Below are positions 42,717-64,000 of a stretch of DNA of 64,000 nucleotides, piece after piece. The notes below the pieces were generated by a model. The model saw only the letters and a program-made list of their open reading frames with translations, was not told the DNA's origin and ran no database searches. A program made the position numbers and the translations under genes. Location: the NCBI GenBank assembly GCA_003956705.1, contig QZCP01000479.1, positions 62,001 to 126,000 on the forward strand, given 5' to 3'. Source of the DNA: Brevipalpus yothersi (taxonomy: Eukaryota > Arthropoda > Arachnida > Trombidiformes > Tenuipalpidae). Each line of letters opens with the position of its first letter. Position 1 is the first letter of the stretch.

Positions 42717-43859
42717 AAGAACAGAAAAACTCATATCCTTTCTTTTTAAGGGACAGGCACGCATAAGGAATCGCAATTCTGGTAGTCATTGGTAATGGAC
42801 ATTGAGGTAAAATACAATGAAGCGAGTAGGAAAAAATTGCTGGTGCGTTCAAAATTTTGAGTACCCGAAGATTCGTTTGATGGTGCAAAACAGAAGAAAC
42901 ACATTGCAAAATTGAAGTGGGAATTATATCATAATATTGGGAAAATAAAATTTGCTCCAAAATGCTTACCTTGAACGATGTGTTTTTTGACATTTCTGTC
43001 GTAATTCACTGTGATTGCTGAGGAATTTTTGCGAGCATTAGAGCACTGTTTGTTGATTCACCGATAAACACTTTAGCATGAGCATTTATCAAACATAGAT
43101 CAAATCATTGAGCTTTGAGATGATGATTATAGTGACCAAATCATCTGTAAATCTTCATTTTGATCGAAGTAAGGAGAAGTAGAAATAAGAAGTCGAGGAG
43201 GAAAAGGATGAAGTTAAATCTTATTACAATCACACTAGTTTCTTCTTTGCTTCATTTTCAGTTTATCAGAAAGAAAGGAGAGAAGAAAATTTCCTCACTT
43301 TGGCTCCACTTTAACTCTCTACCTTTGAGTGCAAAAATCAAATGTTGTGATGGATAAAAATAATGTAGTTGAAATGGTAGTAGTGATGGTTGTCGAACTT
43401 AAATTTAATAAAAATTTTGGTAGCTAATTATTGCTCTATTCTTATATCAAATTAATCTATTTTGTTGGGTAATTGTTGAGATGATAATGTTCTCACTCAG
43501 TCAGCAGATTACGAAGCGAATAGAGAAGTAACATGTGTTTGAGAATGCACATCATCACTGTGAAGCACATGGAAGATAAGAAGAATAGATGATCTTTGCT
43601 GTCGATTGAGGTGGAAAAAAAATCATTTCAATTGATGAGGCATCACAATAATCGTAAGAAAAATGAAAAAGTAATCTGCTGATGCGTAGGGGATCAAAAT
43701 ACTGTAAATCAAATGGAAGAATATCATGCTGACTGAAAAAAAGGTAGTGTATGATACATGCATCAGAATACTCTCCAAGTCAAAAACTCTCAGGTAACAC
43801 AAAAAATACCAGTATCGACGATATTGAAGACAGAGACAGGGAAAGATAAAGAAAGGAAG

Positions 43860-43865
<6 letters not shown>

Positions 43866-43933
<68 letters not shown>
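43866..43933. repeat. (GA)n microsatellite
   Basis: About 33 perfect GA units; homologous position in P1 (25979-25999) and P2 (33628-33662) is shorter. Confidence 0.95.
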
Positions 43934-43934
<1 letters not shown>

Positions 43935-44140
43935 CACACTCCATTACACACTTGAGCTAGAGGTCGAAAATTATGAGCAAAAAATGAGGGAAAACTATTC
44001 GCCACCCCATAACTTCAGTATTGACGTGTTGTGAGAATCAAATGATTTCACCTGAATTTAATTGCACCAACTTCCGCTCGCACTATCAGCACCTTCTCTA
44101 TTGAGCTCAACTATCTTGAAAACATACATAAACTGTGGTT

Positions 44141-44669
44141 TTCTCGACAGCGATTATTGTAGGAAGAATATCACTCATCGTACGTTTCATGAGATCGATT
44201 GATTTGTTTACTCATTTTCAAGTTTTCCAAATAATTGGATAATCAATTAGACTGTGTTTTTCTCGGGTTCAATGTACTCAAATTTTGACAAGACAAAAAA
44301 AGAAAGCATCTACTCTCTCTCTCTCTCTTTCATACTTTCTTTCTTTTTTCCATCTCTCTTCCTTCTTTCATTGTTGATAGTCAAAGAGGTGAGAAAATAA
44401 TTGAAAATTCGTGAGGAGAACTGAATGAAAAAAATCAAGATATTAGAATAAAAATCGATCAATGATGACATTAAGTTTTCCTCTCGAGATGTGATAAAAC
44501 GAATTCATTTCATTGTGTGGTGTAAAAGTTCAAATATCATACTCAGTCAAATGATCTGGTCACAATTTGAAGAAAATGAACAGAGCCAGTTCAAATTGAT
44601 GAGAATCGCTGAATCGAAGTACAATATGGAAAGCTGTCTGTACTTCGAATTTGGTGACGAAGTTAACCA

Positions 44670-44724
<55 letters not shown>

Positions 44725-46595
44725 AGATGAATTGGAATCTTAGTAATTTTGCTGTCACCCGAGAGCATTGCTTCCAGTAAGAGCAGCCTCTTCATTACAT
44801 AGTGTTTTTAGATTGTTGTCGGACATTTTATGTGCAATATGGTATATGCTAGTGATGGAAGTGATGATTACGTACATTGCCGCCTCAATGAGTTGGTATA
44901 GAAAGAATCAGCTCTAAAATTTAATGTGTTGAAAAATGAAGTTCACCTAAAATGACAGCATGCGTTCTTCATCCGACCAACTGAATATACATGTAGAACA
45001 CATTTCAGTCATATATACCAGGCATTGGATGAAAATTTCTTGGATCATCCAAAATTACCATGGAGACAGATTCAAAGTTTTTCTGATCAAAAAACTGGAT
45101 TTTGATCTGTTTATTTGGGAATTTAAAGAAATATTGGGCAAAAAATATGAGTTCATTGGTGAATTTTTGAATGAAGACTCGCATCCAAACCCAATTAATT
45201 CAAGCTAACCAACCGAATCTCTGTCTCTTCTTCACAAAGATTGGGCAGAAATTTTTTCTTCTCTAAATTAGTCACATTTTTTTAGCTCAAAATATCATTT
45301 GTTGCGTGAAAATCCCATTCACAATTCCGAGAAAAAAACATCCATAATAAATAATAATTTACATGTATTATGGATGTATGCATCCAAGACAAACACAATA
45401 ATTTTTGATTCTTTTTCATGTTTTCCAGGAGATTTTTTGAAAGTTCAGGACCACATTACTGGTGGAATTTTGATATATGATATTCAAAATAGGCTTAAAG
45501 AATAAATCGACGAGAAAAAGATAAAATGAATGAGCAGAAAAAAAATAAATTCTCGCAATTCTAATTTATTTGTGGAACGATTTCGGAGAATAGAGATGGC
45601 ACTACTATCACCACTCTATGAATTTTCACGGAGAGAGACTTTTCTATGGATGCTTAAGCATTAACTTTCCAGACGCCCAGAATACAATCGGTAACATACC
45701 ACTCAATGATATTCAGCTGAGTAGCCCTATGAAACGGGTTAGACACCAGCTACAATCGTTTTGAAGCGAATTCAACCCTTTTTGTTAATTGTTTGAAATA
45801 AAATTAAAAAATACGGATTGCTAACCGTGAATTGCTCCTATCACCATAGCCATTCAATTCTATTACTCTAAGATTATTTTGGCTTCTTAGGACTGGTGTT
45901 CAATCAAATCTTTCAAATCTGAATGATTTTTTTAGCGAGAGGTTAAAATGATCTCCATTTCAGCCATCAATCCTATGCTAAAATTTTTGACTGAGAAAAG
46001 AGGGATCCAGGAATACAGTGACAATTGTCATACCATGATAAGTGGTATTAGAGTCAGCTAAGATTCTGAAATTTCTCATCNGAAATATTTTTCAACAAGA
46101 CTATGAGAATGAGCTGGCCAACTTCCGACTAATTTTGAAGCTCAATTTTAGCTATCTTATATTTTTTGCAGGGTTTTTCCTCCCCTCTCCTCTCTCTCTC
46201 TCTCTGTCTGTCTCTCTCTCTCTCACCCACCTCTCTCAGTGTGTTTTCAAATAGGTGCAAGTGACACGATAATAAGCAATGATGCTGATGAAATCTTGTG
46301 AACTGTTATTCCGTGTTCTTCTTCCACTTCTCCGTTTCAACTTGCACTCTTCTGATTGAGATGTTCCGGTGGGCCAGTGTCTGTCACTAGGCAAAAACTT
46401 GTTCAACCAGGAGAACAGGCCAATTGCGGGCCAATTGCAGGCCAGTCACAAAGTCGTTGAACTTGGTGGAGAGATGAGAGAAGAACAAGAAGGAAAAGAA
46501 AAAGGAAAAGGAAAAGGAAAAGAAAATGATTCCAGATAAGTAGAAGTGGATGAAGTGATGAGAGTGAGGCTGTGAGAGTTGAAAGATGATGAGAG

Positions 46596-46651
<56 letters not shown>

Positions 46652-46952
46652 GAAGAGAGAGAAAGGGGATGAGAAAATAGGAAGATCAGAATTCTGGTTC
46701 TGTGAGGGGTTCTGTTTACCGTTATTTGTTGCATATTGTGCAGTCAGGTTAATGCGTCGGGAAGTTATCAGTGTGTACAGGTCAAGATATACATATATAC
46801 ATATATTTTGTGGAGAACATCAAATCTCATAAAAATTTTTCCTACCATTTTATTCGTAAAAGTTTACACACACATCATACATTTTATTTTTATCACTTTC
46901 TAAAGTTTTTCAAACCCGCTCTCTCTTCTCCAAAAGCGGATGAACATAAACA
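44141..46952. other. Intergenic upstream of the Delta-like gene
   Basis: Contains microsatellites (44671-44720, 46599-46650 among others) and one weak candidate gene listed separately. A TATA-like ACATATATACATATATTTTG lies at about 46792-46811, some 145 bp before the Delta-like ATG, and could be its promoter. Nothing else recognised. Confidence 0.45.
44960..45505 (+). CDS. Weak candidate two-exon gene, unrecognised
   Basis: An ATG at 44960 opens a frame reading ...FIWEFKEILGKKYEFIG. A GTGAAT donor near 45153 and a TTTTCCAG acceptor before 45428 would join it in phase to DFLKVQDHITGGILIYDI and a TAA at about 45505. The acceptor is good and the donor weak. No signal peptide, domain or paralogue is seen, so this may be chance. 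Confidence 0.2.
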
Positions 46953-58166
<11,214 letters not shown>

Positions 58167-58216
58167 CTGAACAGTATACTCGATCGCTAGCCTCTATGAA
58201 GTTTATGGTGTAGAGG

Positions 58217-58222
58217 AATAAA
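58217..58222 (+). terminator. Polyadenylation signal of the Delta-like gene
   Basis: AATAAA 51 bp after the stop codon, followed by A-rich sequence. Supports the end of the transcript here. Confidence 0.5.
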
Positions 58223-61033
58223 AAGTAACAAAACAAAAAAAACTACTCAACAACTACTACCACTCAATATTGGGAGTAGAATGGCAAAAAAAGGATTGAA
58301 AAGATTTCACACATGAAGAAACTTTAACAGTGTAAAATAACTATTTATAGAAAATGCTGGGCGAATTGTTCATTCTTCATTCTAATGGAATTTGATTTCC
58401 CCAAAGAATTTTCAAATGCAAATGTTAACCACCGAAAATTTCTAGTTTTGCTCAACAACAACACTTGAATGTGAATTGTTGATACAGCTCATCAAATCTT
58501 CATTTTCTCTCTCTCTCTCTTCCTTTCTCTTTCTCTTTCTCTTTGTATGTGTATTTTTTATATCACAACTCTTTTAACATACTCATCCGACAAAGAATTC
58601 ATCTTATAAAACAAAATTTTCATTCAATAACTTTATGCGCTGTTCCTTACTTCATTTCTATCCTTAAATCGAAGGAAGATATTTCCCTTTCAAGAAGATT
58701 CTGAATTCAGAATATTCAGGATATTCCCCTCGAATAAATCTTCAGCTAACTTCAACCAACTCATCTTCTCTCGGAGAGAAGGAAAAATGGATCGAAAATG
58801 ATCTGATCGATTTTAGCATTAATGAGTTATTATTCAATCATCACTGTAGTATCGAAAGTGAGGAATAAAGAGCAAAAAAGATGAGTAAAGAAAGTCATAT
58901 GCATGAGTGCTTAGTGATATGCTGTGTAATCTGCTATTAGAATGAATTTTTTTCTCTCTCTCTCCTGGTTATACTTAAATTGCATCTATTTTAACAAATT
59001 ATGATTATGATGAGCCATAAAACTGATTTTGATTCACCCTGAAGCTTTGATATATATTGAGTTCACTTAGTCTTTGCCTAGTTTGATTATATATCGAAAT
59101 CGACGGATTGTGATGAATTAATGAACCAATTTTTTCCAGACCATTCTGGCGCAAAATGGATTCCGAAAAAAAAGAGTAGATAGAAGAGAAAAAGAGTGCA
59201 GATAACGACTATCGATCTCATATGAGTAATATGATCAACAGAGAAGCGATTCAAAGGCTCGACAATTAAGTTACTCTGTCACTTTTCCTCTTTTTTCTGA
59301 AGGAAAAGAATATCAAAGGAGAAGAGATAGAGGAAGATATGAGAGGTTGATGGAAGAAAAGTAATAATCGAAGCAAGCCTTGTATCATGAAGCGCTTCAA
59401 CATTCGAATATGCCTTGAGTCTATTTATCCACAGGAACACACTCAAGCAAAGTTTATCCACACAGATAGAGAGGAATGTAAGAAGTTCTTTATGGAAGCT
59501 TCCGGAAATGAATTAAGTTGAAAACATGCTCCGTTATTTTTCTCGAAAAATTATTGGTAAAATGTTCAGCTAGATCTGGCTGTTTGGTGAACTCTCATCT
59601 CAATATGATTTGTGTAAATTCTGCAAGAGTTCACTTTCAGTCAAATCGAAAAGTTTATCCACCAAGAAAGAATTTCAATCATCTCATTCCCATCATGATC
59701 GCTGGAGTTATCACATTTCCCTGGGCACACGTTCTTCTAATAAACATTCTGGTAGAAGCAAGCTTGAAAAATGCATCAAAAAATTGTATGTTATCAGCGA
59801 GAAACCCATCTCGACATTGTGAAAAGTTTCGAACAAGTTTATCTGGGAAATGATGTCGAAGCGAAGAAGAACTTTTTCCTGAATTACTCCTATCTTGATT
59901 CTCTGTTGTTGTCACTGTAGTGTACCAACATCCACCCAAGATATCAGAGCTGGTTACTGTATCAAAAGGATTGATAATTTCCTCTCTCTGATACACTATC
60001 TACACCCTACTATCATGGGCCATGAATTCCGAAGCGATGAAAAAGAAGAGGGAAAAAAGTGAGAAAGACAGAGAGAAAAGAAAGAATAAAGATATATAGT
60101 CAACTTCGCGGAAATGAATTTTCTTCAACGTATATCAGTCGATCGTATCATGCTCAGTCAACAATCATCGGGATCACAAACAAGTGCTCAATGTTGGATA
60201 GAAAAGAGTAGAGCAAGTTCAGATATATGTCAAACTCACATGCTCAGGATATATATTTTCTCTCTCTCTTTCTCTCACCCATATTCTGAACGTGGTATAT
60301 ATTCATTTGAACACAGAATAAGCCGTAACATACGATAGTGAAATACTGTACTTTCTCTCTCTTTCTCTCTTGGTGACCGAGATTCAATCCTACGCGAGAA
60401 ACTCTTACGAATCAACAAATATAATACATACGTACACAGTTACATACGTGTTTTCCATGAAATTCTGTTTCTCATATGGAGAAAAAGAAGTTGTTGTATA
60501 TATAATATTATACCATATTTTCATGATGGTATCGTGAAATTTTCATTTCAAATTTTCTTTTCATGAACTTTTCGTGTTCTCAAGTGTGTTCCTCTCTGTG
60601 TGCGTGTAAGTGAAACATATTTACTTTCACCGTATGGTGTTGATGACTTTTCGGTACATGTAAGTTGATGTGTTTTTGGTAGCAAAGTTTTTGTGTATTT
60701 CTTGGTGAAAAATATTCTCACTCATTTCGAGAGTTGGAAAGAGAGAAAGAGAGAGGAAAAGGTTAATCATTCAATTCACCTGTATTTTGTAATGGAAAAA
60801 GTATGACAACACCACCAACAACAACAACATCAACCATCTGTTGATCTCTGGTGCTACCGATGATTAAGTTGAGTGATTTCAATATCATGGAATCTGATAT
60901 TCGATCGTGTTATGGATCAATTTGATTAATGATCATTACAATTCATTAATGTTGTACGATTTGTTTTGAGCTTGATAGTAACCAACTTATACACACTCAC
61001 ACTTACACTTGCCCACAAGTTATTAATCCGAAA
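58223..61033. other. Intergenic between the Delta-like and KChIP-like genes
   Basis: AT-rich. A plus-strand frame at 59518-59853 contains a hydrophobic stretch (LIPIMIAGVITFPWAHVLLI) but overlapping frames are equally open and no splice link to the Delta-like gene is evident. The 250 bp before 61034 probably hold the KChIP-like 5' UTR. Confidence 0.5.
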
Positions 61034-61691
61034 ATGGGTGAAGATTTTGGTGATACAATGTATTCGGATTATCCGATTGAGGCGGATGATGATTATCCGA
61101 TGAGACACAAGAATCGTAAAAAATCATCTCAACGTCGAAAAGAAAGTGATAAATCAAAGAATGGTTCCAATTCGGATACATGTGTCGAGTCAGGAGTTTC
61201 CGGTTATGGACGAACTTTCGGCTACTTATATGATCGTGCATGGAATCTGATTAAGGCTGCATTTAAGAAAGGTAAGATTAATTGAATGATCATACCAATC
61301 ATTTGACTACCTTTTTTCCCTTTTCACACAAGAATCCAAACAGATGCACACAAGTACACGTGCCTTTGCTTGAATAATTTTCCCATAAACACATCAATCT
61401 TGTGTTGGAAAAGTTGACTCAAGAGAGAATCGGAAGTAAGTGAATGAGAGAAAGATGATGATGAAGAAGAAGAAGTGATGAAAGAAAATGCATGAAGTCA
61501 GAATAAGTGATAGATTTGATGTGATACATGTGGAACATGTAATACACTCAGAATTCTTGTGGAAAGAGAAAGAGGAGAGTATTCCGGAAAAGGAAGAGAA
61601 GGAGAGCAAGAATTTATCTATTTCCTCCTTATTAGCCGGAAAAGTGCCCATCGGCCAGTCTCTCTTTCTCCACAGTATATCAACATGCCTT

Positions 61692-61780
<89 letters not shown>

Positions 61781-61958
61781 CTTGCATAATTGATGATCAG
61801 AAAAACTCTTAGAAGCACATTACAATGGTAATCATAGAGCCGTGAAAATCATTCGGAAAAAAAGATGAGTACATGCAATATTTCTTTTCCACTTTGGCAT
61901 GTGTACGAAGTACATGTACATGTATATATGAGTGTTCATGTGTGTACAAGAATTCCAG

Positions 61959-62022
<64 letters not shown>

Positions 62023-63638
62023 AAATGTGTCGAAATAGAAAAGGATTTTGGTAAGCCACAAACGTATACTTCATGACATACATTCGCATAACACTCGAAC
62101 TAGGAATACTTTTTACCTTTTGGCAACTTGTGTGTGATAGAATTAGTGGGTTGATCATCTGTTGAATTGCTCTCTTCATGTCAATCATGTGTAACACATG
62201 TGTGTAGTTAGTCGCTTTTTTTCGATCCTTCTTCTGGGGAATATATATTCCAAATTGGTTCCTCGAAAAAGTTGTATGTACGTGTGTGTGTGTGTGTGTG
62301 TGTGTGAATAAGATGAATTGATGATGATAAGTCACATGGAAAAGGAAAGATGAAGAAAGAAGTGACAAGTGAATTTGATAAAAAGATATGAAAAATAACA
62401 TGAAACTAATGATTATCTGTGCAATATGTTATTCCTCACTTGTTATATACAGAAGATCAAGTCAGCTTGAAGCTGTACTTTTTTAGAACTATTCTGTCGA
62501 AACGTCATGCAAAGTTATATCTTCCCATGTGTATACATATCTAAGTAGATTATTATTCATATGTATGGATATTTTTGATGACATACAGATTTAGGATGGG
62601 CAAATGAAAAAGAAGATAGTGAAAAGAGAAAATTTCCTCTTTTCACTGCATATTCTTCATCTTTTGGTCCACAGAATCAAACAAAAAAATGGCAATAAAA
62701 GTGTTAGATACACAAAAAAAGATAATAATGCGAAACGAAAAAAAGGAAGGCAATTTTTATATTTATGTATATAGCATAACAAAATGACTTGGAGAATATA
62801 TACACAGGGAATACACAGGAATACATACACTCGCACATCTTTAAGAACGCGGATAGAAGATGAAGAAAGAAGAAAAAGATAACTCGGATTGCTTGTGAAT
62901 GTGGATTGAAATGATGAAGGTTGGATGAACAGGAAGAAGGAATAGAACAAATTTTGTTTCTTCTTCATGAAAAGAATATCCCGCCATCAGCCAAGCGAAA
63001 CATATTGCGACATTTTTTCGCTACTACTACGAATTCTTCTTCAGTTCTTCTATTCCAGCATCCAAGATTGATGATGTTCTTCACTCTTTTCCCTCTATCT
63101 TTCTCTTCTTCTTCTCCAAATGATTTGTTTACTTCTCATCTCAAACACTGATCACACTTGCCCTCATCACTGTTCATCTTTATCTCCATCTCATCTCATC
63201 ATCTCTTTTCTTCATCTCACGATCTTCCTCATCTCTCATTCTCATCCCTCTTTTCTCTCTTCCTATGTTTGTTTCTATCACTAATCAAACAATAAACTTC
63301 AAACACACACACACATATACACACACAGAACACAAATTAGATCAAATGGAACTGTTCAATGAAGCTTGTGCAGCACGATTACAAGCCCACTATGGAGCCA
63401 CCAAGTATCGTAGACGTCGTGAATTGGAAATATTGTGTAGAAGGACAAAATTTACCCGTAATGAGCTTAAATTATTGTATTGGGGTTGGAAGTGTGCCTG
63501 TCCAAATGGAACCCTAACCGAATCAACATTTAAAGAGATATACGCTCAATTTTTTCCACAAGCTGGTGATTCATCTTTGTATGCTCATTATGTGTATCGT
63601 GCAATGTTTGGTAATAAAGGTCTACGAAATGGTGGTGG

Positions 63639-63678
<40 letters not shown>

Positions 63679-63978
63679 GCTAACGCTGAAGTTCATTTTG
63701 GTGATTATGCCCAAGCACTATCAATACTATCACGTGGTGGAACAAATGAAAAATTGGAATGGATATTTCGTTTGTACGATATTAATGGTGATAATGTGTT
63801 AACAGTAGATGAAATAATTGAAATATCTAAGGCTATATACGCTCTGCTTGGCTTTTATGTGTCACCAGCACATGATCAGCGAACTTGTGAGGAACATGGG
63901 TACAAAGTATTCCAACGATTGGATCCACTGGGAAAAGGATTTGTCACTTTCAATGAATTCATTGAGATATGTTCAAAG
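61034..63978 (+). CDS. KChIP-like neuronal calcium-sensor protein, first two coding exons (partial)
   Basis: Exon 1 (61034-61271) ends in phase 1 at a GTAAG donor and exon 2 (63329-63978) starts after a CACACAG acceptor; the next donor, GTAAGT at 63979, shows the gene continues beyond the window. KChIPs are cytoplasmic EF-hand subunits of Kv4 potassium channels. Family signs are KFTRNELKLLYWGWKCACPN, FKEIYAQFFPQAGDSSLYAH and ALSILSRGGTNEKLEWIF. EF1 is degenerate, as in the family. The EF2 loop is replaced by a Gly run and 12 Asn (63643-63678). EF3 (63778-63813) has good ligands (DINGDNVLTVDE). EF4 (63922-63957, DPLGKGFVTFNE) lacks acidic residues at positions 3 and 5, so calcium binding there is doubtful. 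The N-terminus is basic and not family-conserved; another start upstream is possible. Confidence 0.85.
61272..63328. other. First intron of the KChIP-like gene
   Basis: 2.06 kb, containing two long (TC)n tracts (61697-61774 and 61961-62019) and a (GT)n tract near 62283. No exon supported. Confidence 0.85.
61697..61774. repeat. (TC)n microsatellite
   Basis: About 39 TC units in an intron; a second tract of about 29 units follows at 61961-62019. Confidence 0.95.
63643..63678 (+). repeat. (AAT)n trinucleotide repeat coding for polyasparagine
   Basis: Eleven AAT codons and one AAC, inside exon 2 of the KChIP-like gene and preceded by four GGT codons. Confidence 0.97.
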
Positions 63979-64000
63979 GTAAGTACCTTGCTTCAGGGCT

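Larger units (their letters stand above)
42325..44140. other. Duplicated block P3, no gene
   Basis: Repeats P1/P2 with two very long microsatellites, (TC)n at 42646-42713 and (GA)n at 43866-43933. The minus-strand exon-like frame of P1 is decayed here. Confidence 0.6.

Noticed and set aside
59518..59853. Frame with a hydrophobic stretch as a possible Delta transmembrane exon
   Set aside because: No acceptor in the right phase, two overlapping frames are open, and a poly(A) signal lies between it and the Delta-like stop codon. Kept only as something to check by RNA.
61618..61818. Arg-Glu and Ser-Leu repeat frames in GA/TC tracts
   Set aside because: Dinucleotide repeats are open in several frames by composition alone; many such frames in the window are artefacts.

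Overview
The window is eukaryotic and most probably arthropod DNA. It is AT-rich, introns are GT..AG and mostly short (41 to 110 bp in several genes), and (GA)n/(TC)n microsatellites are very frequent. The protein families are metazoan: a group III secreted phospholipase A2, a Delta/Notch-ligand-related protein and a KChIP-like EF-hand protein. Tiny introns together with a PLA2 and expanded secreted-protein families would suit a mite or another chelicerate, but the sequence alone does not fix the species.

Layout. (1) 1-14124 is most of a large Ty3/gypsy-type LTR retrotransposon. The 5' LTR lies outside the window. There is a >1.4 kb structured leader, one 12 kb open frame (gag, protease, RT, RNase H, integrase, a stop-free linker and a third protein with RING and TRAF-type zinc fingers), a polypurine tract and a 594-bp 3' LTR. 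The element is full of short perfect hairpins, including eight tandem stem-loops with compensatory base changes. (2) 14125-19108 holds decayed secreted-protein genes and a 1200-bp mariner-like element with clean TIRs and a broken DD37E transposase. (3) 20459-44100 is a secreted-protein cluster built by repeated segmental duplication. It has one intact five-exon PLA2, two orphan copies of its last exon, two intact copies of an unrecognised two-exon secreted family (here 'family A'), and two intact plus two broken copies of another (here 'family B'), all on the minus strand except PLA2. (4) 46953-58166 is a six-exon Delta-related gene with a signal peptide, an MNNL-like domain and seven EGF repeats. 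It has no canonical DSL domain, and no transmembrane segment is visible in the spliced frame. (5) 61034-63978 is the 5' part of a KChIP-like calcium-sensor gene that runs off the window.

How the parts relate. The retroelement and the mariner element are independent insertions. The PLA2/A/B array looks like a rapidly evolving secreted-effector locus: all members are predicted to be secreted, copies are being lost by frameshift and truncation, and a MITE entered one duplicate but not its paralogue. The Delta-like and KChIP-like genes are ordinary single-copy neighbours in a microsatellite-rich region.

Most unusual signals: the covarying hairpin arrays of the retroelement, with a recurring ACTCAGT-centred palindrome; the single giant frame and its captured third domain; the DSL-less Delta-like protein with three tandem DOS-type EGF pairs; and the polyasparagine insertion in the second EF-hand of the KChIP-like protein. 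No homology search, folding or codon-usage program was run. Family assignments rest on motifs read by eye.
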